Shown piece after piece: positions 47,725 through 56,358 of a stretch of 64,000 nucleotides of DNA. A model generated the notes under the pieces. The model did no database searches. It was given only the letters and a program-made list of their open reading frames with translations, and was not told the DNA's origin. Origin of the DNA: Prochlorococcus sp. AG-449-P16 (lineage in GTDB: Bacteria > Cyanobacteriota > Cyanobacteriia > PCC-6307 > Cyanobiaceae); assembly GCA_003212175.1 (NCBI GenBank), contig QCQN01000002.1, forward strand, positions 1 through 64,000, written 5' to 3'. Position numbers and translations under genes: made by a program. Each line of letters starts with the position of its first letter. The stretch's first letter is position 1.

Positions 47725-49743
47725 TTATTCAAATCCAAAGAAAGTGAATTCAATTCCACCAGACTGATTATGCGGTTGATAAAAAATACCTAATTCATAG
47801 GATCTCTTTCTCCAATCAAATGAAACTTTGGAGCTAATAAAGTCACCATAATCATCTGAATTGCTATCAATATTGAGGGTAGCACTACTTTGAACAACAA
47901 GTGGGCCAAATAAATGTTGATCAAGTTCGATATCTAAAGTAAATTGATCAGAAATTTGATCAAATTTAAATACACTATCACCATCATGAATCTTATAGAA
48001 AGGTAAAAGACTAATCCTTGTATAGTCAAAATATTTATTTTTGAAATTACCAAAGATAAATTCTGGGCCCAGACCAAAACCCAAGTATCCCTGACTGTTT
48101 CCGCGTTCATAAAGTGAATAAATTGTTTCTATTTTAGTGTTAAGACTAATTCCCTCTTTTATTGGCTCAGGAATATATTTATAAGAGCTATCAATCGATT
48201 TATTTGAATGATTCTCAACTTTTAATGGAAATTTTTGATCTATTGAATAAAAAAAGTTAGCTTTTAAACTTGAAACAATATTTTTACTATTTAAGGCTTC
48301 TGATTTTAAATTTGCCAACCCCAATGAAAATCTCTCCGTTTTTAATATTCCATTAACCTCCCAAGAATTCTTTTTGTCTAGTTGGGTACCTAAACCTTTA
48401 TATATTTCAGCCTCGCCAATTGAACCATTCCAGACCCTATCTCTGTAGACCCCGTATAAACTTTTATACCATTTCGAATTTAAAAAATTAATTTCTCTAC
48501 TCAAAGAAGACCTTATCCTTGAAGCACCTGTAAATTTTTCCAAATCAAAAGAGTTTATTGTCTGATCAATTTCCAAATTCCAATTTTTTATTTTTCCCTT
48601 TATTTGGGAATTCAAAGCAAAATAATCTTCAAGTTTAGTATCTCTTTTAACTCTGTCACCATTTATTGAATCCTCTTTATCAGCAAAACTTTTTGAATAA
48701 CCTTTTAATGATCTCTGAATTAGAAATTGTGGCTCTAAATCAAGAACAAAGTTATCTGATAAGTTTATTTGATTTAATCTTCTACCAATAAAAAGTCCAT
48801 CTTTGTCCAAATTTTCATAACCTAGATTCCAACTACTCCTAGAATTAAAATTTTCACCAGTTTTAGATAAAGTTCTATTTCCGAACCAGAATGGAATTGG
48901 AAGTTTTTCATCTAGGATTAAATAATTTAACGAAGATTTGAATTCTAATTCTTGATCTCTTGAAGTAACCTCTAGCGAATTAATTTCTATCTTGACTTGA
49001 TTCAGCTCAAGTAAATCGTTAGTAAATATAGCTTTTTGGCTTCTCCATATATCACCGTCAATTTCTATTTTATCTGTTATGAATATCCAATTTTCTACTT
49101 TATAAGGGGTGTGTGTTACTTTATCCTTTTTGAATGAACTTAAAATATCGATATTTTTGATACCTTTACTATCAAAATTTGAATATATGTCATTTATCAG
49201 ATTGGAAGTTTTTATTGAGCCTTTGACGTTCAGTAACGAACCTTTGCTTTTGTTAAAATCATATTCAAAACTTTTCATTTTTAATAGTTGTTCCCCGAAA
49301 AATAATGAAATATTGCCATCAGCATTAATTATTTCGTTTGTCTTGTCGTAAATTATATTATCTGCTTTCAATATAAAACCTTGATAACTAACTAGGACAT
49401 TTCCCTCAGCGTACAGGACATTATTTTCTTCGGATTGTATATCAGATTTAATTTCTAATTCATTTCGATTATTACTGAAACTAGAAACAACCAGTGGGAT
49501 ATCTTTCAAAGAAAATGGTGAATTAATATTTAAAGTATCTGTATTTAAGTTTTCTTTAAATTCTTGAAAGATTAACTTTTTAAATTTATTTATATCACTA
49601 GAAATATGAGTCCAAACTAAGTTTTGATTTTTGTCACTTTTAGAATCATCATAAGATTGAAAATCAACGGCTTTAGCTGAATTAGTTAAATTGGTTAATG
49701 CAACAAAAAAAAATACAAATTTTTTCAGATTGTCTATTTTCAA
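47725..49743 (-). CDS. DUF3769 domain protein, cyanobacterial LptD-like outer-membrane protein
   Basis: Probable outer-membrane beta-barrel for lipopolysaccharide assembly, the cyanobacterial counterpart of LptD. An N-terminal signal peptide (KFVFFFVALTNLTNSAKA) is followed by an OstA/LptA-like region (LYAEGNVLVSYQGFILKADNIIYDKTN) and a long C-terminal half of alternating aromatic strands ending in FDWRKRSYELGIFYQPHNQSGGIEFTFFGFE, with the terminal aromatic expected of a barrel. Length 672. The LptD equivalence is family knowledge plus inference. psbI ends 17 bases upstream of it on the same strand. Confidence 0.83.
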   Translation of the reverse strand: MKIDNLKKFVFFFVALTNLTNSAKAVDFQSYDDSKSDKNQNLVWTHISSDINKFKKLIFQEFKENLNTDTLNINSPFSLKDIPLVVSSFSNNRNELEIKSDIQSEENNVLYAEGNVLVSYQGFILKADNIIYDKTNEIINADGNISLFFGEQLLKMKSFEYDFNKSKGSLLNVKGSIKTSNLINDIYSNFDSKGIKNIDILSSFKKDKVTHTPYKVENWIFITDKIEIDGDIWRSQKAIFTNDLLELNQVKIEINSLEVTSRDQELEFKSSLNYLILDEKLPIPFWFGNRTLSKTGENFNSRSSWNLGYENLDKDGLFIGRRLNQINLSDNFVLDLEPQFLIQRSLKGYSKSFADKEDSINGDRVKRDTKLEDYFALNSQIKGKIKNWNLEIDQTINSFDLEKFTGASRIRSSLSREINFLNSKWYKSLYGVYRDRVWNGSIGEAEIYKGLGTQLDKKNSWEVNGILKTERFSLGLANLKSEALNSKNIVSSLKANFFYSIDQKFPLKVENHSNKSIDSSYKYIPEPIKEGISLNTKIETIYSLYERGNSQGYLGFGLGPEFIFGNFKNKYFDYTRISLLPFYKIHDGDSVFKFDQISDQFTLDIELDQHLFGPLVVQSSATLNIDSNSDDYGDFISSKVSFDWRKRSYELGIFYQPHNQSGGIEFTFFGFE

Positions 49744-49760
49744 AATTAAGTAAAGTTAAA

Positions 49761-49889
49761 TTAATCTTGAGGGCTTTCTAAATCTTTTCTGTTTGGAGTT
49801 CTTGTTGGATCACTTGCCAAGAATCCAAAAAGAAAAATTCCTATAAAGAAAAAAACAATAGTGTAAACGGAAATTTTGAGAGCTAGCAT
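49761..49889 (-). CDS. psbI: Photosystem II reaction centre protein I
   Basis: Missed by the ORF track. The minus strand from the ATG at 49889 reads [20 protein letters not shown], then [22 protein letters not shown] and a TAA at 49761-49763, 42 residues. This is the highly conserved single-span PsbI, associated with D1 near CP43. It lies 17 bases upstream of the LptD-like gene on the same strand. psbN and psbH are next along the map. Confidence 0.96.
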   Translation of the reverse strand: MLALKISVYTIVFFFIGIFLFGFLASDPTRTPNRKDLESPQD

Positions 49890-50012
49890 GAACGTAACTT
49901 GTGCTGACAGATTTATATCTTAAATAATTTAAAGGTAATTCATGAGAAAAGGTTTACTTTTTGTATTTTTGGTAAATTTTGAAATACTTTAAACTATTTA
50001 ATTGAATTAATA

Positions 50013-50165
50013 TTAATCATCATGATCATCCCAAGGATCAGTTAGTTTTGTAGCCTTGGGCCCAAATGCGGTCCACAAACCAAAACCGGTTAAAGCGAGA
50101 AGGATAGCCAAAATAGATACTGCTATTGAAGTTGCAGGATCTGGAGCTGATGATAAAGTTTGCAT
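50013..50165 (-). CDS. psbN: PsbN protein
   Basis: Missed by the ORF track. The minus strand from the ATG at 50165 gives 50 residues: MQTLSSAPDPATSIAVSILA, the rest of a membrane span, then LWTAFGPKATKLTDPWDDHDD and TAA at 50013-50015. The FGPPS-like motif (FGPKATKLTDPWDDHDD) identifies PsbN, needed for PSII assembly rather than being a permanent subunit. It is divergent from psbH, as in most cyanobacteria and plastids, with 79 bases between the starts. Confidence 0.95.
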   Translation of the reverse strand: MQTLSSAPDPATSIAVSILAILLALTGFGLWTAFGPKATKLTDPWDDHDD

Positions 50166-50244
50166 CAATTTTGATAAGTTTGTAAACAATTTATGTATAA
50201 GTTCTTATACAATAACGAAATAATATCAGATTTAGAGTTTTATC

Positions 50245-50445
50245 ATGGGTCAAAAAACAGCATTAGGAAGCCTTTTGAAAGCAATTGGCAATTCAGGGCA
50301 AGGGAAAGTAGTTCCAGGATGGGGCGCAGTGCCTATAATGACGGTCATTGGATTACTTCTACTTGTCTTTCTAGTAATTCTTCTTCAAATTTATAATCAG
50401 TCATTACTTCTACAAGGCTTTACAGTTGATTGGAACGGAAACTAG
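50245..50445 (+). CDS. psbH: Photosystem II protein H
   Basis: Single-span PSII subunit near CP47 and the QB site. The 66 residues begin [26 protein letters not shown], followed by the span [22 protein letters not shown] and the tail [14 protein letters not shown]. This matches PsbH, including the conserved PGWG before the helix. It is divergent from psbN; the 170-base gap to pth holds no recognisable tatA or other gene. Confidence 0.97.
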   Translation: MGQKTALGSLLKAIGNSGQGKVVPGWGAVPIMTVIGLLLLVFLVILLQIYNQSLLLQGFTVDWNGN

Positions 50446-50615
50446 AAATTGAAATTTTTAGTTTTTAATTTTGAAAGTATTTTTTTCTTAAAGACCACCC
50501 AAAATTTTTTAAATTAAATAGTATTTTCAATTTTTTGATTATAATCACCACTTTTAGTAATCTCGTATTTATAGTATCCATAATTGATTAAGTTAATATC
50601 AATGTTAAATGTGCT

Positions 50616-51230
50616 ATGAATGAGAACGAAAAATATATAATCGGCTTAGGAAACCCCGGGAAAGAATACGCTTTCAGCAGACATAATATTGGTTTTCTAT
50701 TTCTTGAGGAATTTTCAAAGAAGTATGATTCTAAATTTATTTTAAAAAATAAGCTTAAAAGTTTGTACACAGAATTCAAAGTTAATGATTTTACTTATAA
50801 ATTATTTAAACCAAACACTTTCATGAATAACAGTGGAGAGGCTGTAAAAGCAATATATGATTGGTACAAAATAAATTTAGATCAACTGTTGGTAGTAGTT
50901 GATGATATTGATATTCCGATTGGCAAAATAAGATTCAGGAAAAAGGGAAGTTCTGGCGGACATAATGGTCTTAAAAATATAATTAACCAACTTCAGACTG
51001 AAAACTTTAATAGGATTAGGATAGGTATTGGTTCTGCTCCAACTAATGGAAACAACAAAAATTTGAATACTGTTTCTCATGTTTTAGGAAAGATATCACC
51101 TAATGAAAATCTTATTTTAGAAAGTGTCTATACAAAATTAATTGAGTCTTTTGAACAATTAAACACTAGTAATGAAGAACTAATAATGAATGAACTAAAT
51201 TCTTTTCATTTAAGGAAAACTGATAAATGA
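50616..51230 (+). CDS. pth: Peptidyl-tRNA hydrolase
   Basis: Recycles peptidyl-tRNA dropped by ribosomes. Catalytic and conserved motifs are IIGLGNPGKEYAFSRHNIGFLFLEEF, KPNTFMNNSGEAVKAIYDWYK, VVVDDIDIPIGKIRFRKKGSSGGHNGLKNIINQL and FNRIRIGIGSAP. Length 204 is normal. It overlaps the downstream DUF3146 gene by 4 bases, so the two are coupled. Confidence 0.96.
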   Translation: MNENEKYIIGLGNPGKEYAFSRHNIGFLFLEEFSKKYDSKFILKNKLKSLYTEFKVNDFTYKLFKPNTFMNNSGEAVKAIYDWYKINLDQLLVVVDDIDIPIGKIRFRKKGSSGGHNGLKNIINQLQTENFNRIRIGIGSAPTNGNNKNLNTVSHVLGKISPNENLILESVYTKLIESFEQLNTSNEELIMNELNSFHLRKTDK

Positions 51231-51484
51231 AAGCAAAGCCTGAAACAATAGCTCATGTAAGTATAAACGAGTATTCTTTTGTAAACAAAAAGGTGAGAGG
51301 TGTTGTCGAAGCCAGTCAGTTTAAATGGAGTTTTACTTGGGCATTTGATAAAGGCATATTATATGTAAATCCGCCATTAGGAAGAGCATTAATTGAAGAT
51401 TCATTACTGAGGTTTCTTTTAAAAAAAGATTATGAGTTAGAGGCGGGAAATGAATATAAATTTACTATCTCAGCCAAGTTTTAG
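51227..51484 (+). CDS. DUF3146 family protein
   Basis: Cyanobacterial protein of unknown function, 85 residues. It reads as a compact alpha/beta protein: AHVSINEYSFVNKKVRGVVEASQFKW, FDKGILYVNPPLGRALIEDSLLRFLL and a terminal GNEYKFTISAKF. No membrane span or cysteine motif. It is coupled to pth (ATGA overlap), and its 3' end overlaps the convergent RuvC-like gene by 20 bases. A link to translation is suggested only by the coupling. Confidence 0.8.
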   Translation: MKAKPETIAHVSINEYSFVNKKVRGVVEASQFKWSFTWAFDKGILYVNPPLGRALIEDSLLRFLLKKDYELEAGNEYKFTISAKF

Positions 51485-51902
51485 TATCAATTTTATTACT
51501 AACATCAAATTTTAATTTAAAAAAATCCTCCATAATAATTAATGCTGCTAATGCATCTAAATTTTTGTTCAAGATAAATATTTCTCTTGGCAAAATACAT
51601 TTTAAACCTTTTAAAGGGAAAATCTCGAAGTATCTCTCTTTAGCTCTAAAAGTCGAATTTTTCTCCTCGGCAATAATCAAATTTGGTATACATTCACATA
51701 AATTTTCTATGAAAAATTTACTACTCGTTCCATTACCAATCAAAACCTGAATATTCTTATCATTTTTATTTATTTTTCTGACTAATTTTAAAATAAGCTC
51801 ACTTCTCACTACTAAGGCTTTATTTACCTTTTTTTCTTTTAAATCAGCTTCGATTAACCCACACTTTGATAAACCAGGATCAATAGCTAGAACTTTAGAC
51901 AT
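51465..51902 (-). CDS. RuvC/YqgF-like RNase H-fold protein
   Basis: A 145-residue protein that begins KVLAIDPGLSKCGLIEAD, the first catalytic-type Asp motif of the RuvC and YqgF resolvase fold. Later an acidic IIAEEKNSTFRA segment and a C-terminal LDALAALIIMEDFF supply the other expected acidic residues. It is shorter than RuvC and not RuvX proper, so resolvase activity is uncertain. It follows the DUF3084 gene by 1 base on the same strand, and its 3' end overlaps the DUF3146 gene by 20 bases. Confidence 0.72.
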   Translation of the reverse strand: MSKVLAIDPGLSKCGLIEADLKEKKVNKALVVRSELILKLVRKINKNDKNIQVLIGNGTSSKFFIENLCECIPNLIIAEEKNSTFRAKERYFEIFPLKGLKCILPREIFILNKNLDALAALIIMEDFFKLKFDVSNKIDTKTWLR

Positions 51903-51903
51903 C

Positions 51904-52875
51904 TTAAGAATTTGTATAATTTATATTTATTTCAACAATCACAGGCTGAGTAGTTTTACTATTCCTCAAAGAAACTGCCTCAAGTTCTAAGTTAGTTTTT
52001 TTATTTTTATTAATTACATCTTTTAATTCTTTTACTGAATCACTTCGTAGTTTGATTTCATTAGTAAGAGATCCCCTTCTTTTGATTTCGGCTAAACTCG
52101 AAGATAATAAAAGGTTAATTTTATCTGTAAAACCTTTGCTATTAAAATCCTTCTGATTATAGATAATTTTTGTAATTGTTTCCCCTTTTCTTACTATAGT
52201 CTTGTTCTTAGTTATCTCCGGGAAAGCATAAACAAAATTTTCCCCGCTTAGGACATTCCTTACAGATTTAATATTGATTACCCATTCCCCACCTTTTAAG
52301 ATGGTCTTTTGCAATTCATCAACGTGATTTTTTCTTAGTAAAAGTAAATTTTTTATCTGCTTATTATTTGGTTTAACTACATTGTGGGTATACCTATTAG
52401 CGCTAACAATAATTTTTTGGATTTGAGCATTAATATCCTCTTTATTTGTAGAGCTAATCTCAGAAATTATTAAAGACTGTCCACTTCTAATTACGAACTT
52501 TCCACTTCTAAGTGCAATTACATTCTTCTCTAGCTGTTTTAATTCTGTCTCTTTAGCCGTTATTTTATTTTCCAGTTCTTGTCTTTCTTCTTTTAAAGGT
52601 ATCAATATTTGCCTACTTTCTTGAAGTTTCTTCTGTAAATCACCCAACCTAAAAAGACCTACCCTCAACTGTCTATTAACCAATATCATCAAGGATAAAG
52701 ATGAGGCACTAATAATACTACCTGTCAAAATTGTTATTAAAACTGCTGTTTTTCTTGGTCTTAACTTTAAGACACTAAATCTTGCTTTGCCAATTTTGGA
52801 ACCTAATAAATCTCCTAATGTTGAAATTAATCCTCCAAGCAGTAATAAAAAGATAATAAGTAGCCAACCAGACAC
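51904..52875 (-). CDS. DUF3084 family membrane protein
   Basis: Cyanobacterial protein of unknown function, 323 residues. Two N-terminal spans (WLLIIFLLLLGGLISTLGDLLG and TAVLITILTGSIISASSLSLMI) flank the conserved SKIGKARFSVLKLRPRKTAVL loop. A coiled-coil follows (about residues 80-125, QKKLQESRQILIPLKEERQE), then a mixed soluble domain. The start is GTG at 52875. It lies 54 bases downstream of ntcA on the same strand and just before the RuvC-like gene. Confidence 0.85.
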   Translation of the reverse strand: MSGWLLIIFLLLLGGLISTLGDLLGSKIGKARFSVLKLRPRKTAVLITILTGSIISASSLSLMILVNRQLRVGLFRLGDLQKKLQESRQILIPLKEERQELENKITAKETELKQLEKNVIALRSGKFVIRSGQSLIISEISSTNKEDINAQIQKIIVSANRYTHNVVKPNNKQIKNLLLLRKNHVDELQKTILKGGEWVINIKSVRNVLSGENFVYAFPEITKNKTIVRKGETITKIIYNQKDFNSKGFTDKINLLLSSSLAEIKRRGSLTNEIKLRSDSVKELKDVINKNKKTNLELEAVSLRNSKTTQPVIVEININYTNS

Positions 52876-52929
52876 GATTAGTATTTTTACAATTTCTTAC
52901 TACATGATAAGTAATTAATTGTTCAAGTA

Positions 52930-53664
52930 TCAATTAAATCTTTTAGCAAGCGCAATTGGATCAAAAACTGTAATTTTTTTTCTTTCAATAGTTAGCAATC
53001 CAGAATCCTTTAAATCTCCCAATAATCTGGTAATTGTAACTCTAGTAGAACCTATAGCTTCAGCGATAGCTTGATGCGAGAGTCTCAAATCAATGGTTAT
53101 ACCCTTTTCACTAGCCACTCCAAAATCTCTACATAATACCATCAAAAAACTTACGAGGCGTGAAGACATATCTCTATGCGTAAGAGTTTCAATCATTGTT
53201 TCTGTTTGAAGAATGCGGCTTGAAAGACCTTGCAAAAGTAAAAGACCAACTGATGCGTCTCCCTCAATAGCTCTCAAGACAGAATTCGCTGGTGCAGTAA
53301 TCATTTCAACTCTTGTAAAAGCTATAGCATGATAAAAACGATCTGACCTGTGACCGGTAAGAAGGGATAATACTCCAAAAAGGCTATTCTCCCTTAAAAG
53401 GGCAACAGTAATTTCTTCACCCGATTCGTAAACTCTTGATAACCTTACGGCTCCTCTTCTTATTAGATAAACTCTTTCGGCAGGATCACCTGGGAAAAAG
53501 ATTGTTTTTGATCTCTCAACCATCTCTGTGCTTGCTCCTTCAAGACCTTTAATTACTTCCATTAAAGTCTTATTAATTGGGAAACGTTCGCCAATGCTAT
53601 TTATCTTATTTTTTCCTGCCTGTTTTGAATTTAAGCGGTTGAACCCTTTTGAAGACGGTAACAT
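52930..53664 (-). CDS. ntcA: Global nitrogen regulator NtcA
   Basis: CRP-family transcription factor that activates nitrogen-assimilation genes when 2-oxoglutarate is high. The cyclic-nucleotide-like domain shows [50 protein letters not shown]. The C-terminal helix-turn-helix is [30 protein letters not shown]. Length 244, with the first ~20 residues a variable extension. A target box is visible upstream of amt in this window. It is divergent from the CobO-like gene across about 200 bases of AT-rich promoter DNA. Confidence 0.97.
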   Translation of the reverse strand: MLPSSKGFNRLNSKQAGKNKINSIGERFPINKTLMEVIKGLEGASTEMVERSKTIFFPGDPAERVYLIRRGAVRLSRVYESGEEITVALLRENSLFGVLSLLTGHRSDRFYHAIAFTRVEMITAPANSVLRAIEGDASVGLLLLQGLSSRILQTETMIETLTHRDMSSRLVSFLMVLCRDFGVASEKGITIDLRLSHQAIAEAIGSTRVTITRLLGDLKDSGLLTIERKKITVFDPIALAKRFN

Positions 53665-53867
53665 AAATATCTACACTATTAAAAAAATTTAAGGAGACGG
53701 CTAGAAAAATCTTGTATCAATAATAACAATTTTAAAATGTCATATTTTTTTTAAAGCTTACTACTGAAAATATTTTTGTAAATAATAGCTTTTTTAAGTA
53801 AAATTACACTATATGCAGCGTACTTAAATTGTAATTATACTGAATCTAGAATAAGTCAACTAAAGTA
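53665..53867. promoter_or_regulatory. Shared ntcA / CobO-like divergent promoter region
   Basis: About 200 AT-rich bases between divergent genes. The stretch GTATCAATAATAAC matches five of six bases of the NtcA consensus (GTA-N8-TAC), so autoregulation of ntcA is possible but weakly supported. Further -10-like AT blocks occur near TATGCAGCG and TAATTATACTG. No hairpin or gene is evident. Confidence 0.35.
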
Positions 53868-54455
53868 GTGGTAGTAAGTTCGTCCAATAGTTATTCAACA
53901 AATAAAAATCAAGCTTTAAATTTTGCAAAAAATAATGAAAACGAATTCAAATTAAAAAGGCTTAGACAAAATGGTCAAATACAGATTTACCAATCTTCCT
54001 ATAGAGGAAGTTACTCTAACATTATTAGAGATTCTCTCAGAAATGCGGCTTTAGGAAGGAAAGTTCTTTTAGTGCAATTAATGAAAGGAGGAGTAAGACA
54101 AGGTATAAACAATGCTCAAAAACTTTGTAATAATCTCAAATGGATAAGATCAGCCAATTCATATGATCAATATGATCCTGAAGATATATTAAATGACAAA
54201 AATTTATCAAATTTGATAAATAACTCTGTTAGAGAATTATGGGATTATTGCAAGAAAGAATTGCTTACTGGAGAATATGACCAAGTCATCCTTGATGAAA
54301 TTTTTTTGGCAATTGAGATGAACATTATTAAGACTGATGATTTGATTTCAACACTTGAGAACCGATTTATTTCTGGAGATGTAATCCTAACTGGTACATC
54401 CATTCCTAAAAATTTCTTATTAATGGCTGATCAAATCACAGAACTCCGTTCATAA
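53868..54455 (+). CDS. CobO/BtuR-like protein lacking the P-loop
   Basis: Resembles corrinoid adenosyltransferases of the CobO/BtuR family: GRKVLLVQLMKGGVRQG, a central region ending EYDQVILDEIFLAIEMNIIKTDDLISTLENR, and a GDVILTGTSIP strand. However, the ATP-binding GNGKGKTT loop expected near the N-terminus is replaced by YQSSYRGSYSNII. Loss of the Walker A lysine and Thr makes normal ATP use doubtful, so it may be a non-catalytic relative. The start is GTG at 53868. It is 5 bases upstream of dcd and runs with dcd-thyX. Family membership is fairly secure, function is not. Confidence 0.72.
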   Translation: MVVSSSNSYSTNKNQALNFAKNNENEFKLKRLRQNGQIQIYQSSYRGSYSNIIRDSLRNAALGRKVLLVQLMKGGVRQGINNAQKLCNNLKWIRSANSYDQYDPEDILNDKNLSNLINNSVRELWDYCKKELLTGEYDQVILDEIFLAIEMNIIKTDDLISTLENRFISGDVILTGTSIPKNFLLMADQITELRS

Positions 54456-54460
54456 AAATT

Positions 54461-55054
54461 ATGCTGAAAAATGATCTTTGGATAAATCAGGAAGCATCAA
54501 AAGGAATGATAAATCCTTTTCAATCCGATTTAATAAGACATCTAGACCCTGCTGACAAGAAAAACGCAGTATTAAGTTATGGATGCTCCTCTTATGGTTA
54601 TGATTTACGGCTTTCCTCTAAAGAATTTTTAATATTTAAACATATACCGGGAACTGTTATGAATCCCAAAAAATTTAATCCTAATAATTTGGAAAAAACC
54701 GCACTCCATAAAGATGAAGATGGAGAATTTTTCATTTTGCCTGCTCACTCTTATGGATTAGGAGTAGCTCTCGAAAAAATGAAAGTTCCAGAAAATATAA
54801 CTGTAATTTGTATTGGAAAAAGTACTTATGCACGCTTGGGAATAATAGTTAATACAACACCTGCAGAGGCAGGATGGGAAGGTCATCTTACATTAGAATT
54901 CAGCAATAGTTCAGGTGCTGATTGCAGAATTTATGCAAATGAAGGAATATGTCAATTACTATTTTTTGAGGGAGATCCTTGTTCTACAACTTATGAAGAT
55001 AGGAAAGGAAAATATCAAAATCAACCAGAAAAAGTGACTCTAGCAAAAATTTAA
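54461..55054 (+). CDS. dcd: dCTP deaminase
   Basis: Makes dUTP for dTMP synthesis. Conserved SYGCSSYGYDLRLSSKEFLIF, the HSYGLGVALEKMKVPENITVICIGKSTYARLGIIVNTTPAEAGWEGHLTLEFSN core and the TYEDRKGKYQNQ tail identify the family; the Ser-Arg catalytic context is in KSTYAR. Length 197 is normal. It lies immediately before thyX, linking dUTP and dTMP production. Confidence 0.96.
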   Translation: MLKNDLWINQEASKGMINPFQSDLIRHLDPADKKNAVLSYGCSSYGYDLRLSSKEFLIFKHIPGTVMNPKKFNPNNLEKTALHKDEDGEFFILPAHSYGLGVALEKMKVPENITVICIGKSTYARLGIIVNTTPAEAGWEGHLTLEFSNSSGADCRIYANEGICQLLFFEGDPCSTTYEDRKGKYQNQPEKVTLAKI

Positions 55055-55055
55055 G

Positions 55056-55688
55056 ATGAGTAAAGTAGAACTAATTTCACTAACCCCTAATGCTGAAAAA
55101 ACTATGGCTTATATTGCTAGAGTCAGTAATCCAAAAAATCAGGATAATGATGATTATTCTAGATTATTAAGTTATTGCATAAAACATGAACATTGGAGTG
55201 TTTTTGAACAATCTTTTATGACTTTGCAAATTGAAACTACGAGAGGTATAGCTGCCCAAATCTTGAGGCATAGATCATTTACATTCCAAGAATTTTCTCA
55301 AAGATATGCAGACAGTTCTCAATTAGGAAACATACCATTACCAGAACTAAGAAGACAAGATTTAAAAAATAGACAAAACTCAATCTCTGATTTGCCAAAT
55401 GAAATTAAAGAAAAATTTAAGTCAAAAATTGCTGATCATTTCAAGCAAGCATCAAACCTCTATGAAGAGTTACTGAATGAAGGCATTGCTAAAGAGTGTG
55501 CAAGGTTTGTACTACCTTTAGCAACCCCAACAAGGATCTACATGTCTGGTTCATGCAGATCATGGATTCACTATATTAATCTGAGGTCCGCTCATGGTAC
55601 GCAAGAGGAACATAAAAATATAGCGTTAAGTTGCAAATCTATATTCAAAAATAGTTTTCCTACAGTATCAAAATCACTTAACTGGTAG
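55056..55688 (+). CDS. thyX: Flavin-dependent thymidylate synthase
   Basis: Makes dTMP with FAD and methylene-tetrahydrofolate. The ThyX motif RHRSFTFQEFSQRY (about 69-82) matches the RHRxxSxxxxSxRY pattern. EHWSVFEQSFMTLQIETTRGIAAQILRHRS precedes it, and GSCRSWIHYINLRS near the C-terminus holds the FAD/substrate contacts. Length 210. It follows dcd by 1 base and is convergent with txlA. Confidence 0.96.
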   Translation: MSKVELISLTPNAEKTMAYIARVSNPKNQDNDDYSRLLSYCIKHEHWSVFEQSFMTLQIETTRGIAAQILRHRSFTFQEFSQRYADSSQLGNIPLPELRRQDLKNRQNSISDLPNEIKEKFKSKIADHFKQASNLYEELLNEGIAKECARFVLPLATPTRIYMSGSCRSWIHYINLRSAHGTQEEHKNIALSCKSIFKNSFPTVSKSLNW

Positions 55689-55690
55689 TT

Positions 55691-56239
55691 TTATCCATGA
55701 CTACGAGGAGAAATTTGATAATTATTATTTTCATTTATTGTTGAAAAATTTTTACTTGATATTTTTAAATTATCGCCCAAATTATCATTAATATTTTCAA
55801 GAGTATTTCTTATGATATTTTCATCTTGTTTACCAAGAAAAGTTTTCTCTAGATTACCTTGATTATCAAAAATATTTATTTGCGGAATTCCGTTAACATC
55901 AAATTTTCTAATATATTTTTCCCATTTTTGGTTATCAACATTTAAAAAAACAAAATTAACGTCAGCTTCATATTCTTTTTTAAAATCTGATACTTTCGGG
56001 GCCATTTCCTTGCATACTTCGCACCATTCTGCATAAAATTCAAGAAAAGTTGGTTTGTTATTAGTAAAAGCTATTTCAGGATCAATGGATGATTCACCGA
56101 AGTTTTTGAGTAGCAAAGAAGATTTAAAAAAAATATTTTTAAAACAAACTACTGATATAACCATTAGTGCAATAAAAACTAACAATATTGATTGTTGAGA
56201 GAAATTTAGAAGTGTTTGTTTATTACCAGATTGCGTCAT
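55691..56239 (-). CDS. txlA: Thioredoxin-like protein TxlA (HCF164-like)
   Basis: Membrane-anchored thioredoxin-like protein, probably passing reductant across the thylakoid for cytochrome assembly, as HCF164 does. One N-terminal anchor (SILLVFIALMVISVVCFKN) precedes a thioredoxin domain with FLEFYAEWCEVCKEMAPKV (active site WCEVC) and GIPQINIFDNQGN. The track starts at 56302; the ATG at 56239 (MTQSGNKQTLL) gives a more typical N-terminus of about 182 residues and is preferred. It is divergent from glmM. Confidence 0.86.
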   Translation of the reverse strand: MTQSGNKQTLLNFSQQSILLVFIALMVISVVCFKNIFFKSSLLLKNFGESSIDPEIAFTNNKPTFLEFYAEWCEVCKEMAPKVSDFKKEYEADVNFVFLNVDNQKWEKYIRKFDVNGIPQINIFDNQGNLEKTFLGKQDENIIRNTLENINDNLGDNLKISSKNFSTINENNNYQISPRSHG

Positions 56240-56358
56240 TAGTTTATCTAATTCTATATAAATAAAAAAAGTATCGAGATTATTTAGTTTACTTTTATTC
56301 AATGATAATATAAGTTAGACCCATAACAGTAAGACACTTGTTCTTGTTGTAAAACAAT

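Noticed and set aside
50446-50615. Possible tatA between psbH and pth
   Set aside because: Neither strand reads a TatA-like helix; the gap looks like plain AT-rich spacer.
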